Shown here: positions 16,602 to 24,698 of the stretch, one piece after another
Layout: each line of letters begins with the position of its first letter
Numbering within the stretch: the stretch's first letter is position 1
NCBI GenBank assembly: GCA_031553855.1
Contig: JAVBKW010000014.1
Coordinates: forward strand, 6,128 to 70,127
From: RACS-047 sp031553855
GTDB taxonomy: Bacteria > Bacillota > Clostridia > Christensenellales > Pumilibacteraceae
Length of the DNA stretch: 64,000 nucleotides
Reading direction: 5' to 3'
Made by a program: the position numbers and the translations under genes
The notes under the pieces: model-generated
What the model was told of the DNA's origin: nothing
The model's database searches: none
The model's input: the letters and a program-made list of their open reading frames with translations, nothing else

Positions 16602-16727
16602 GTGAAAGATAAGCCGCGGCGCAGGCGGGCAACAGTTGGATTGCAAATAAAGCGGCGCGTATTTCACATACGCAACCGACGAGGCAAGACAAGCGTAGCC
16701 CGTATGCGGCGATGAATTATCTTTCAC
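16602..16727 (-). repeat. Family A repeat, copy A2
   Basis: A 126-bp unit with the 11-bp inverted ends GTGAAAGATAA/TTATCTTTCAC. The minus strand encodes an uninterrupted frame from GTG through 45 codons to TGA, beginning VKDNSSPHTGYACLASS. It is separated from A1 by 29 bases that contain a degenerate version of the RBS flank (AAGGGGAATAAAA). Confidence 0.9.
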
Positions 16728-16777
16728 GTTTTACATTCTCCCGCATATACATATTTAGTAACACTATACCTAAATAT

Positions 16778-16807
16778 ATTTTAATATGTACATATATTGG
16801 CAGTCAA
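16778..16807 (-). promoter_or_regulatory. Putative arsR promoter with palindromic operator
   Basis: On the minus strand TTGACT (16807-16802) and TAAAAT (16783-16778) are 18 bases apart. The spacer contains the perfect palindrome ATATGTACATAT (16784-16795), a plausible site for the ArsR-type product. Transcription would cross repeats A2 and A1 before the gene. Confidence 0.5.
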
Positions 16808-16871
16808 TAGAAAAATTTGCGGTATTTTAGGCTATCTGCGCGCATATTGTAGAATTAAGGAGATTTTGTCG

Positions 16872-17087
16872 ATGCAACAAGATGATATTTTTAAACTACT
16901 GCTTATTATTTTGCTGCTGACAAACGAAAAAGACTGCTGTAACGACAGAAACAACAGCAATAATAATAACGGCTTTTGCAATATTAACGAAGTTATAATA
17001 GTCGTATTGCTGATGAGCGCCTGCTCCGGCAACTTTTTCACAAACAATAACGACAATCTCTTAGACAACACTAATACAACTTTTTAA
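16872..17087 (+). CDS. 71-residue Asn/Cys-rich hydrophobic peptide
   Basis: ATG 16872 is preceded by AAGGAG (16857-16862) at normal distance. The protein has a hydrophobic N-terminal segment (KLLLIILLLTNEKDCC), a polar Asn-rich linker (NDRNNSNNNNG), a second hydrophobic segment (NEVIIVVLLMSACSG) and an Asn-rich tail. I recognise no domain. The pattern of hydrophobic blocks and Asn-rich turns resembles small spore-coat-like or membrane peptides of clostridia, but this is only an impression. The clear ribosome-binding site and frame support a real gene. Confidence 0.55.
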   Translation: MQQDDIFKLLLIILLLTNEKDCCNDRNNSNNNNGFCNINEVIIVVLLMSACSGNFFTNNNDNLLDNTNTTF

Positions 17088-17133
17088 GCGTCAATTTAAA
17101 CGGGGTGTCTCACGGCTATAAGGAAAATCCATT

Positions 17134-17264
17134 GGGGTGTTTCAAGAAGGGGTTAGAGACGGGTAACAGGTGGAAAATGGCGACAGGAGTGTATATCTAA
17201 ATACTCAGGCTAAAGCCATTTTGACACACTCAAGCCCGTATATAACCCCTTATTGAGATACCCC
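17134..17264. repeat. 131-bp long inverted repeat between convergent genes
   Basis: Outer arms of about 30 bases (GGGGTGTTTCAAGAAGGGGT on the left, ACCCCTTATTGAGATACCCC on the right) enclose inner arms GGAAAATGGC/GCCATTTT. The whole could fold into one long hairpin. It lies between the Asn-rich gene and argS, which converge. It is either a miniature inverted-repeat element or a structured 3' region; no T-run marks a standard terminator. Confidence 0.75.
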
Positions 17265-17269
17265 CTATT

Positions 17270-18940
17270 CTACATTTTTTCAGGCGCATTGATAAGTATC
17301 AGATTCAGGCCGTTTTTAAGAGTGTTTTTAACGTACAGGGTAAGCTTTTCGCGAGCCGCATCGCCTAAAACCTTGTGCGAAATATAGAATTTATTAAAGC
17401 TCTGGGCAAGGTCGATAAGGTAGCGGGAAATAATGCTCGGCTCATATTTTTCCGCCGCGCCGTAAACAGTTTCGTCATAGCGCGAGAGCAGTTTTACCAC
17501 CTCATAGGTTTCATCGTCGCACAACACCGAATAGTCGGCTTTGCCCGAACCTGTGCTTTTTGCCAAAATTGAGCAGCAGCGCGCATGCGTATACTGCAAA
17601 TACGGAGCAGTCTCGCCGTCGAAATTAAGAGCTTTATCGTAGGAAAAAACCATATCCTTAATGCGTCCGCTTGAGAGCGCGCCGAAAATCACCGCGCCGA
17701 TACCGACCTGCTCGGCAGTTTTTTCTTTGTTTTCGAGCTCAGGGTTCTTGCTGTTGATCACCTCAAGCGTTTTTGCAACCGCCGTGTCGAGAACGTCTTT
17801 CAAAAAAACCACGTTGCCCTTTCTGGTTGAGAGCGCGCCGGAATTTTCAAGGCTGACCATTCCGAACGGAACGTGGACGCAGTCCTTTGCCCATTCGTAC
17901 CCCATAAGCTCCAAAACCTTGAACACCTGCGCAAAATGCAGATTTTGCTGATAGGCCACAACGTAAAGGCTCTTATCGAAATTATATTCATTTTTCCTGA
18001 ATTTTGCGGCCGCTAAATCGCGCGTAGCGTAAAGAGAGGCTCCGTCCGACTTTAAAATCAGGCAAGGCGACATATTGTATTCGTCTAAATTTACGACTTT
18101 TGCACCCTGCGAATCGACAAGAAGCCCTTTTTGCTCAAGCTCGGAAACGACTCCTGCCAGCTTATCGTTATAAAAGCTTTCGCCGTTATAGCTGTCGAAA
18201 GTTACGCCCAGCCTGTCGTAAATTTTGTTGACTTCCCTTAGCGTCGTGGTTTTGAACTTTTCAAAAATCGAAAGGGCTTCCTTATCGCCGTCCTCGATTT
18301 TTTTGAACCACGCCCTCGCCTCATCCTCTAAGGACTTATCCTTTTCCGCCTCGTCGTGGAATTTGACGTAGATGTCTAAAAGTGCGTTTATGTTGCGTTT
18401 TTCAATATCGTCGTCGCTGCCCCATCTTTTATAGGCGACTATGAGTTTTCCGAACTGCGTGCCCCAGTCGCCCAGATGATTGATGCCGACGACGTTATAG
18501 CCCAGATACTTAAATATCCTATAAAGAGACCCGCCGATAACGGTCGTAAGCAAATGGCCGATATGGAAGGGCTTGGCGATATTGATAGACGAATAATCGA
18601 TGCAGACCGTTTTACCGTTTAAGGGGCAGGATGCGAACTCGTCCCCCTTTTTTTCCATATATGAAAGCGCGTTTTTGACGGCCTCGGCGCGGCTGAGCTT
18701 AAAATTAAGATACCCCGCGACGACCTCGACGCTCTCAAACAACGGGTCGTTTCCTATCGCGGCCTTAAGGTTTTGCGCAATTAGCATAGGCGAAAGCTTT
18801 AACGCTTTTGCATATTTAAAGCAAGGCAGACAATAGTCGCCCATTTTCGGGTCCTGAGGGATAGAGATATTTTCGTAAATATCCTTTTCTTCCACGCCCT
18901 CTATAACAATTTTTTTTGCAATTAATTCTTTATAATCCAC
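17270..18940 (-). CDS. argS: Arginyl-tRNA synthetase
   Basis: Class I synthetase charging tRNA-Arg. 556 residues, normal. Visible parts are the N-terminal Add-1 domain (about 1-85), the HIGH motif in NIAKPFHIGHLLTTVIG (about 118-134), the family's degenerate KMSKS region around ALSTRKGNV, and the all-helical DALR anticodon domain near the C-terminus (YLIDLAQSFNKFY). It stands alone between a convergent small gene and ychF. Confidence 0.96.
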   Translation of the reverse strand: MDYKELIAKKIVIEGVEEKDIYENISIPQDPKMGDYCLPCFKYAKALKLSPMLIAQNLKAAIGNDPLFESVEVVAGYLNFKLSRAEAVKNALSYMEKKGDEFASCPLNGKTVCIDYSSINIAKPFHIGHLLTTVIGGSLYRIFKYLGYNVVGINHLGDWGTQFGKLIVAYKRWGSDDDIEKRNINALLDIYVKFHDEAEKDKSLEDEARAWFKKIEDGDKEALSIFEKFKTTTLREVNKIYDRLGVTFDSYNGESFYNDKLAGVVSELEQKGLLVDSQGAKVVNLDEYNMSPCLILKSDGASLYATRDLAAAKFRKNEYNFDKSLYVVAYQQNLHFAQVFKVLELMGYEWAKDCVHVPFGMVSLENSGALSTRKGNVVFLKDVLDTAVAKTLEVINSKNPELENKEKTAEQVGIGAVIFGALSSGRIKDMVFSYDKALNFDGETAPYLQYTHARCCSILAKSTGSGKADYSVLCDDETYEVVKLLSRYDETVYGAAEKYEPSIISRYLIDLAQSFNKFYISHKVLGDAAREKLTLYVKNTLKNGLNLILINAPEKM

Positions 18941-19045
18941 TTAAAATTCTACCCTCTAAAAATACACTGCGCCGCCGGAATTTTTACGCTTTAGCACGCA
19001 CGCTCCGGACTAAAAAAAAGCTAAAAGGCATTTTTGACGCTTTTT

Positions 19046-20134
19046 TTACACGTTGAACCTGAACAGCACGACGTCGCCGTCGTGAAAGACGTACTCCTTA
19101 CCCTCGCTGCGCACCTTTCCCTTTTCTTTGGCGGCAACTAAACTGCCAGCCTCGATAAGGTCGCTGTATGCTACGACTTCGGCGCGTATAAACCCTTTTT
19201 CAAAGTCCGTATGGATCTTACCCGCCGCCTGCGGCGCCTTAGTTCCGCGCTCGATAGTCCAAGCCCGGACTTCCTTTTCCCCGGCTGTAAGGTAGCTTAT
19301 AAGGCCTAAAAGAGCATACCCCTCTTTGATTATGGCGTCAAGGCCGCTGGATTCAAGCCCTAATTCGGCGCAAAACTCTGCGCGCATTTGCGGGTCGAGC
19401 TTTGTTAATTCCTCTTCGATCTTAGCTGAAATTTTGATGACTCCGCTGCCTTCCTCTCCGGCGTATTTCTTGACGGCTAAAACATAAGCGTTATCGATGC
19501 CTATTTCATTTTCTGAAATGTTTGCGCAGTATATGACGGGCTTAGAAGTGAGCAGGAAAAACGATGCGACTTCCTTTTTTTCCTCATCCGTTAATTTCAT
19601 CGTGCGTATGCAGCGGCCCTGTTCTAAGTGAGCGTCGATTTTTTTAAGCAGCGTCATTTCCTCGGCGGCTTTTTTGTCGCCCGCCTTAACGTACTTTTCG
19701 CATTTGTCCATTCTCTTTTTTACGCTCTCGATATCGGCAAAGCAAAGCTCTAAATTTATCGTTTCGATATCGCGGACGGGATCTACCGAGCCGTCTACGT
19801 GAATTATATTGGGATCCTCAAAACAGCGCACGACGTGCACTATAGCGTCGACCTCGCGTATATGCGAAAGGAATTTGTTACCCAGCCCCTCGCCCGCCGA
19901 CGCGCCTTTAACAAGCCCGGCAATGTCCACAAATTCCAGCACGGCAGGGGTTATTTTTTTAGTTTCGTACATTTTGCCTAAAACGTCCAGCCGCGCGTCG
20001 GGAACGGCGACAATTCCTACGTTCGGCTCTATCGTGCAAAAGGGATAATTTGCGGCCTCGGCGCCCGCCTGTGTGATCGCGTTAAAAAGCGTACTTTTGC
20101 CGACGTTCGGCAATCCGACAACTCCAAGTTTCAT
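19046..20134 (-). CDS. ychF: Ribosome-binding ATPase YchF (Obg family)
   Basis: 362 residues, typical for YchF. The P-loop GLPNVGKSTLFNAIT is at the N-terminus, DIAGLVKGASAGEGLGNKFL is the G3/switch region, and the C-terminal TGS-like domain contains RAWTIERGTKAPQAAGKIHTDFEKGFIRAEV. The family hydrolyses ATP rather than GTP and binds ribosomes, acting in stress responses. It lies 18 bases behind the thrS stop and is probably co-transcribed with it. Confidence 0.96.
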   Translation of the reverse strand: MKLGVVGLPNVGKSTLFNAITQAGAEAANYPFCTIEPNVGIVAVPDARLDVLGKMYETKKITPAVLEFVDIAGLVKGASAGEGLGNKFLSHIREVDAIVHVVRCFEDPNIIHVDGSVDPVRDIETINLELCFADIESVKKRMDKCEKYVKAGDKKAAEEMTLLKKIDAHLEQGRCIRTMKLTDEEKKEVASFFLLTSKPVIYCANISENEIGIDNAYVLAVKKYAGEEGSGVIKISAKIEEELTKLDPQMRAEFCAELGLESSGLDAIIKEGYALLGLISYLTAGEKEVRAWTIERGTKAPQAAGKIHTDFEKGFIRAEVVAYSDLIEAGSLVAAKEKGKVRSEGKEYVFHDGDVVLFRFNV

Positions 20135-20152
20135 CTTGATGGCTTCCTTAGT

Positions 20153-22084
20153 TTACTTAACGAAATTATCGATTTCGTATCTGATTTTTTCGACGAATTT
20201 ATCCAGCGTCATCTGCCCTGCGTCGCCGTCCTTGCGGCTGCGGACCGCAACAAGCCCGTCCTGAGCCTCTTTATCGCCGATAACCAGCATATAAGGCACC
20301 TTTTCAAGCTGTGCTTCCCTGATCTTGTAGCCGATTTTTTCGTTGCGGTTATCGACCTCGGCGCGGATGCCGAGCCTAGACAATTTTGCAGCGGTTTCTT
20401 TTGCAATATCGGCGTTACGGTCGGTAAGGGAAAGAACGCGCACCTGCGTGGGGCTCATCCAAACGGGGAAAGCTCCGGCGTACTTTTCTATCAGCATAGC
20501 GATAGTCCTCTCATAGCAGCCGATCGAGCTGCGGTGGATGATATAAGGGCGTTTCTTTTCGCCGTTCTGGTCCACATAAGACATATCGAACTTTTCGGCT
20601 AAGAACATATCGACCTGAATCGTTATGATAGTGTCCTCTTTGCCAAAGACGTTTGTAGCCTGAATATCCAGCTTAGGGCCGTAGAATGCCGCCTCGCCTA
20701 CGCCTTCCTTATACTTTAAGCCCATATGGTCGAGAATATTTTTCATGATCCCCTCGGCCATATCCCACATTTTCGGTTCGTTGATATATTTCTCCGTATC
20801 CAGCGGATCCCACCGCGAAAAACGGAAGGTAACGTCGTCTTTGAGCCCTAAGCAATCAAGCAGGTAATAGCTAAGATCAAGGCAGCCCTTAAACTCCTCC
20901 TCAAGCTGCTGGGGAGTTACGATAAGATGTCCGTCCGAGAGCGTGAACTGGCGGATGCGGATAAGCCCGTGCATTTCGCCGCTCGCCTCTTTTCTGAACA
21001 AATTAGCCGTTTCGCCGTAGCGTATGGGCAAGTCGCGGTAGCTTTTGAGGCCGTTTTTATATATCATATACTGGAACGGGCACGTCATAGGACGCAGCGC
21101 CAAAAGGTCCTCGTCCTTTTTATTTTCCAAAACGAACATTTTGTCGCGGTAGTGGTACCAGTGGCCGCTGATTTTATAAAGGTCGCTTTTTGCCATCGAC
21201 GGCGTACGAGTCAGCACGTAGCCTCTTCTTTCCTCCTCGTCCTCGACAAAACGCGTTAAAATCTGCATAAGCTTTGCGCCCTTAGGCATTAAAAGCGGCA
21301 ATCCCTGGCCTATATTTTCTTCGGTCATAAAGATACCCAGCTCGCGCCCAAGCTTGTTGTGGTCGCGTTTTTTAGCCTCTTCAAGCTTTTCGATATATTC
21401 TGACAGGTCGCTTTTTTTATCGAATGCCGTGCCGTAGATACGGGTAAGCATTTTGTTCTTTTCGTCGCCCCTCCAGTATGCTCCGGCAAGCTGCGTCAGT
21501 TTAAAAAACTTGACTTTTCCGGTGCTGGTAAGGTGCGGGCCGCGGCAAAGGTCTACAAAATTTCCCTGCTTATAGAGCGTGATGTTTTCATTTTCGGGAA
21601 GGTCGGCGATAATTTCAAGCTTATACGACTCACCATACCCTTTCATCTGCGAGAGAGCCTGTTTTCTCGTGACGCTGATGCGCTCGATAGGCAAATCGGC
21701 TTTAATAATAGCCTGCATTTCCTTTTCGATAAGGTCAAAATCCTCCAGCGATATCGGCGAAGTAAAATCAAAATCATAATAAAAGCCGTTTTTGATCGTC
21801 GGCCCTATTGCAAGACGCACGGTCGGATATATGTTTTTTACGGCCTGCGCCATTATGTGCGCCGCGGTATGGCGGTACACGTTCTGCCCCTCCTCATCCT
21901 TGAAAGTGAGTATCTCCAAGGCGCAATCCTTATCTAAAATATGGTTAAGTCCGACAAGCTCTCCGTCTACTTTAGCGGCTAAAGCCACTCTTGCCAAGCC
22001 CTCGCTGATAGTTGATGCCGCCTCAAAAACAGAAAGCGTTTTTTCAAACTCCTTAACACAGCCGTCTTTCAATGTGATTTTCAT
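20153..22084 (-). CDS. thrS: Threonyl-tRNA synthetase
   Basis: Class II synthetase of 643 residues. Parts seen: TGS domain (residues 1-60), editing domain with HTAAHIMAQAVKNIYP (His-x3-His), catalytic core with RPMTCPFQYMIYKNGLKSYRDLP, FRKEASGEMHGLIRIRQFT and the zinc/motif 3 region, and a C-terminal anticodon-binding domain (VRVLSLTDRNADIAKETAAKL). The start is placed at ATG 22084 (MKITLKDG) because AAGGATGG gives normal spacing; ATG 22096 would overlap that site. Expression is controlled by a threonine T-box far upstream (22286-22515), and a fold-back repeat lies between the two. Confidence 0.96.
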   Translation of the reverse strand: MKITLKDGCVKEFEKTLSVFEAASTISEGLARVALAAKVDGELVGLNHILDKDCALEILTFKDEEGQNVYRHTAAHIMAQAVKNIYPTVRLAIGPTIKNGFYYDFDFTSPISLEDFDLIEKEMQAIIKADLPIERISVTRKQALSQMKGYGESYKLEIIADLPENENITLYKQGNFVDLCRGPHLTSTGKVKFFKLTQLAGAYWRGDEKNKMLTRIYGTAFDKKSDLSEYIEKLEEAKKRDHNKLGRELGIFMTEENIGQGLPLLMPKGAKLMQILTRFVEDEEERRGYVLTRTPSMAKSDLYKISGHWYHYRDKMFVLENKKDEDLLALRPMTCPFQYMIYKNGLKSYRDLPIRYGETANLFRKEASGEMHGLIRIRQFTLSDGHLIVTPQQLEEEFKGCLDLSYYLLDCLGLKDDVTFRFSRWDPLDTEKYINEPKMWDMAEGIMKNILDHMGLKYKEGVGEAAFYGPKLDIQATNVFGKEDTIITIQVDMFLAEKFDMSYVDQNGEKKRPYIIHRSSIGCYERTIAMLIEKYAGAFPVWMSPTQVRVLSLTDRNADIAKETAAKLSRLGIRAEVDNRNEKIGYKIREAQLEKVPYMLVIGDKEAQDGLVAVRSRKDGDAGQMTLDKFVEKIRYEIDNFVK

Positions 22085-22115
22085 ATTTCTTACCATCCTT
22101 ATATATACGTCATTT

Positions 22116-22277
22116 GACTTGTTCTAAAACGGAATGCAAATAAAGTGAGCTAAAGATTTTTTCGCTCATTCAAGGCGGCAGGTTCCGCTAATAGCACCGC
22201 TATGAGCGGGTTCTGACAACGATGAATAGAGGAAAAAGATCAGCTCAATTTTTGCATTGTGTTTTTTAGAACAAGTC
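22116..22277. repeat. 162-bp fold-back element in the thrS leader
   Basis: The ends are GACTTGTTCTAAAA and TTTTAGAACAAGTC, a perfect 14-bp inverted repeat, with further imperfect pairing inwards (AATGCAAA/TTTGCATT). It lies between the T-box terminator and the thrS start codon and carries no open frame of note, which suggests a miniature inverted-repeat transposon. Confidence 0.8.
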
Positions 22278-22285
22278 TATAAAAA

Positions 22286-22515
22286 AGCCGCCCTTAAAGT
22301 CAAACAATAACTTTAAGGACGGCTTGTAAACACCGTGGTTCCACCTTAATTCGCAGGATAGACCCTGCCTTCATAGCTGCCCCGATTTACGTCCGGGCGC
22401 GCTCCTGTACGGCGGTTTCGCTAAAGTATCAAGATCTTATATCGCTTTCACCAAACGCAATACTCTCTGGGAAGTCTTTAATACCGCTACTTGTCCGTAG
22501 TCTTAGGATAAATAT
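22286..22515 (-). promoter_or_regulatory. T-box leader of thrS
   Basis: On the minus strand the leader has GGACAAGTAGCGG, CCCAGAGAG and TTTGGTGAAAGCG stem I motifs, the T-box GGTGGAACCACGGTG (22345-22331), and a terminator hairpin (22324-22286) followed by TTTTTT. The specifier is probably ACT (Thr) at 22427-22425, which agrees with thrS downstream. Uncharged tRNA-Thr would favour antitermination. Confidence 0.9.
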
Positions 22516-22518
22516 TTG

Positions 22519-22645
22519 ATTCTGACCGCAAAAATGCTTGCTTGCAAGGGCATTTTTGCGCCACCGACAAAGGTGCATACTCCGCGCTTTAGCGCGGAAG
22601 GCGCGCCAAAGGCGCGAGGTGCAGGATTTATCCTGCGGTATGAAT
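22519..22645 (-). repeat. Hairpin-array repeat family B, copy 2
   Basis: Inverse copy of the unit at 6051-6178, with ends ATTCTGACCGC and GCGGTATGAAT. It consists of consecutive hairpins such as CCGCGCTTTAGCGCGG and GCAGGATTTATCCTGC. It lies between the thrS promoter and the T-box, so the leader RNA begins with it. Confidence 0.85.
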
Positions 22646-22664
22646 ACACTTTATTGTAATTAAG

Positions 22665-22693
22665 ATTGTAATACTTCCGCCAGCTTTTGTCAA
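22665..22693 (-). promoter_or_regulatory. Consensus promoter of the thrS leader
   Basis: TTGACA (22693-22688) and TACAAT (22670-22665) on the minus strand are 17 bases apart, the same boxes as the ilv promoter. The start near 22658 gives an unusually long leader of about 575 bases before thrS. Confidence 0.8.
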
Positions 22694-22749
22694 GAAAAAT
22701 TTAGCGATGTATCTATCGCTCTAATTAAAGGTATTTGTTCAGCGTTTCC

Positions 22750-23469
22750 TTAGTATAAATCCGGCTCCTGCTTTACCGACGCGGCGGTAAGAACAAAAAC
22801 TTTATCCGCGCCGCCTTTACTTTTTAGAAGTAAAGAACAAACGTTCGCCGTCGTTCCGGTCGTAAAAACGTCGTCTATCAAAAGCACCGTTTTGCCGCAA
22901 GAGGCGTCCGCATTTCCTGATAATTCTATAGAGCCTTCGATTTCCTTTAATCTGTCGGCGGCTTTGAGTTTAGACACCGGCTTTGTTTTCCGAGTTTTTA
23001 TCAGCAGCTCTTCAACCGGGATACCGGTAAGAAGCGAAAGCTCTTTTGAGAGCAGTTGCGACTGATTGTAACCTCTTCTGCGTTTTCTGGATTTATGGAT
23101 AGGCACAAAGGTTATAACGTCGGCGTTAAAATCTGAGCTTAGATAAACGTCGCGCAGATAGAGCGCAAGAAATTTTGCCAAATAACCGCAGCCGCCGTAT
23201 TTAAAACGGTAAAGGACCTTTCGGATATTATCGCTAAGCTCAAACGCTGACCTTGCCTTATCAAACGCTTTTGAATTGTTCATACAGTCTGTGCAGTAAT
23301 GTGCCATATTATTTAAAGCGCGCCCGCATTTTAAACAAAACTGTGTATTTACCGGTAAATCACAGTCGCCGCATAAGCCGTACTCCGATTCAGACGATAG
23401 CTCGTTATTACAGCAAAAGCACTTGATATCGTCAGGAAAAAGCAGCTGGAAAACACTCTTTTGCGCCAT
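22750..23469 (-). CDS. comF: ComF-family phosphoribosyltransferase
   Basis: 239 residues. An N-terminal zinc-finger region with CXXC pairs (CFCCNN, CGDC, CLKCG, CTDC) precedes a PRTase domain with the PRPP loop VLLIDDVFTTGTTA near the C-terminus. ComF/GntX proteins act in DNA uptake or oligonucleotide use; the exact reaction is not known. The start codon overlaps the ackA stop (TAATG), so translation is coupled. No other competence gene is nearby. Confidence 0.88.
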   Translation of the reverse strand: MAQKSVFQLLFPDDIKCFCCNNELSSESEYGLCGDCDLPVNTQFCLKCGRALNNMAHYCTDCMNNSKAFDKARSAFELSDNIRKVLYRFKYGGCGYLAKFLALYLRDVYLSSDFNADVITFVPIHKSRKRRRGYNQSQLLSKELSLLTGIPVEELLIKTRKTKPVSKLKAADRLKEIEGSIELSGNADASCGKTVLLIDDVFTTGTTANVCSLLLKSKGGADKVFVLTAASVKQEPDLY

Positions 23470-24653
23470 TATTTAAGGCGGAGAGTTTCTCTTGCGATAA
23501 CGAGCTCCTCGTTTGTCGGAATAATATAAACGGCGGTCTTACCCGTGGAAAGGTTTACTATCTCGCCTCTTTTCACGCCGTTATTGTTAAAGTCCTTGTC
23601 AAAAGTAATGCCTAAAAATTCAAGCCCTTCCATAACCTTTTCTCTTACGATAGGGTTATGCTCGCCTACGCCGCCCGTAAAAATCAGGCAGTCAAGCCCG
23701 CCGAGCGCCGCAGCGTACGAGCCGACGTACTTTTTAACGCGGTAAGCAAACATATCGATTGCAAGGCGCGCCCTGTCGTTACCGTTCTCGTATGCGGCGA
23801 TAAGGTCGCGGAAATCGGAGCTTACGCCGCTGACTCCCATAACTCCGCTCTTTTTATTGAGGTAGTTTATCGTCTGATGAATATCCATTCCCGTTTTATC
23901 CATCAAAAACTCGATGGCCGCCGGGTCGATATCGCCGCTTCTCGTGCCCATAACAAGCCCTTCAAGCGGAGTTAAGCCCATAGAAGTGTCGATACATTTG
24001 CCGTTTTTGACCGCGCTCACGCTCGCGCCGTTTCCTAAGTGACAAACAACTGTTTTCAAGTCCTTTTTAGCCATTATTCTCTGTGCTTCGCCCGAAACGA
24101 ATAAATGGCTGGTTCCGTGGAAGCCGTACTTTCTTATGCCGTATTTTTTATAATCGTCATAATCGATCGCGTACATATACGCATAATCGGGCATAGTCGC
24201 GTGGAAGGTGTTATCAAAAACCGCGACCATCGGCACTTTAGGCATAACCGATTTGCAGGCGCGTATTCCCATAAGGTTTGCGGGCATATGAAGAGGCCCT
24301 AAAGGAGAATTTTTCTCTATGACCTTTATGACGGTTTCGTCAATCTTAACGCTTGTATTATAGTCCTCGCCGCTCAAAAGCACGCGGTGGCCGACTGCTG
24401 CTATCTCGTCCATACTTTTGATAACGCCGTGATCCTTATCTACAAGCGCGTCAAGAACGAATTTCATCGCCTCGATATGCGTAGGCATAGAAACGTTATC
24501 AAGGCGTATTTCCTTGCTGCCCTTATGCACAAGAGTCGAGGTCGCCTGACCTATCCTTTCGCAAACGCCTTTTGCCTCGACGCTCTCGTTTTTCATATCG
24601 ATAAGCTGATACTTGATCGACGAACTGCCTGCATTGATTACCAGAATTTTCAT
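23469..24653 (-). CDS. ackA: Acetate kinase
   Basis: 394 residues. Transfers phosphate between acetyl-phosphate and ADP, giving ATP and acetate in fermentation. Motifs seen: NAGSSSIKYQLID at the N-terminus, GFHGTSHLFVSGEA, CHLGNGASVSAVKNGKCIDTSMG, MGTRSGDIDP and FTGGVGEHN. It follows pta after 45 bases on the same strand, the usual arrangement. Confidence 0.97.
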   Translation of the reverse strand: MKILVINAGSSSIKYQLIDMKNESVEAKGVCERIGQATSTLVHKGSKEIRLDNVSMPTHIEAMKFVLDALVDKDHGVIKSMDEIAAVGHRVLLSGEDYNTSVKIDETVIKVIEKNSPLGPLHMPANLMGIRACKSVMPKVPMVAVFDNTFHATMPDYAYMYAIDYDDYKKYGIRKYGFHGTSHLFVSGEAQRIMAKKDLKTVVCHLGNGASVSAVKNGKCIDTSMGLTPLEGLVMGTRSGDIDPAAIEFLMDKTGMDIHQTINYLNKKSGVMGVSGVSSDFRDLIAAYENGNDRARLAIDMFAYRVKKYVGSYAAALGGLDCLIFTGGVGEHNPIVREKVMEGLEFLGITFDKDFNNNGVKRGEIVNLSTGKTAVYIIPTNEELVIARETLRLK

Positions 24654-24698
24654 AATAGTTTATATATCCCCTGTTTATTGTTTTTAAAATTTTAAAGC

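Noticed and set aside
16446..16715. Plus-strand frame across repeats A1 and A2.
   Set aside because: It only exists because two repeat copies are in tandem; it has no ribosome-binding site and no homology.
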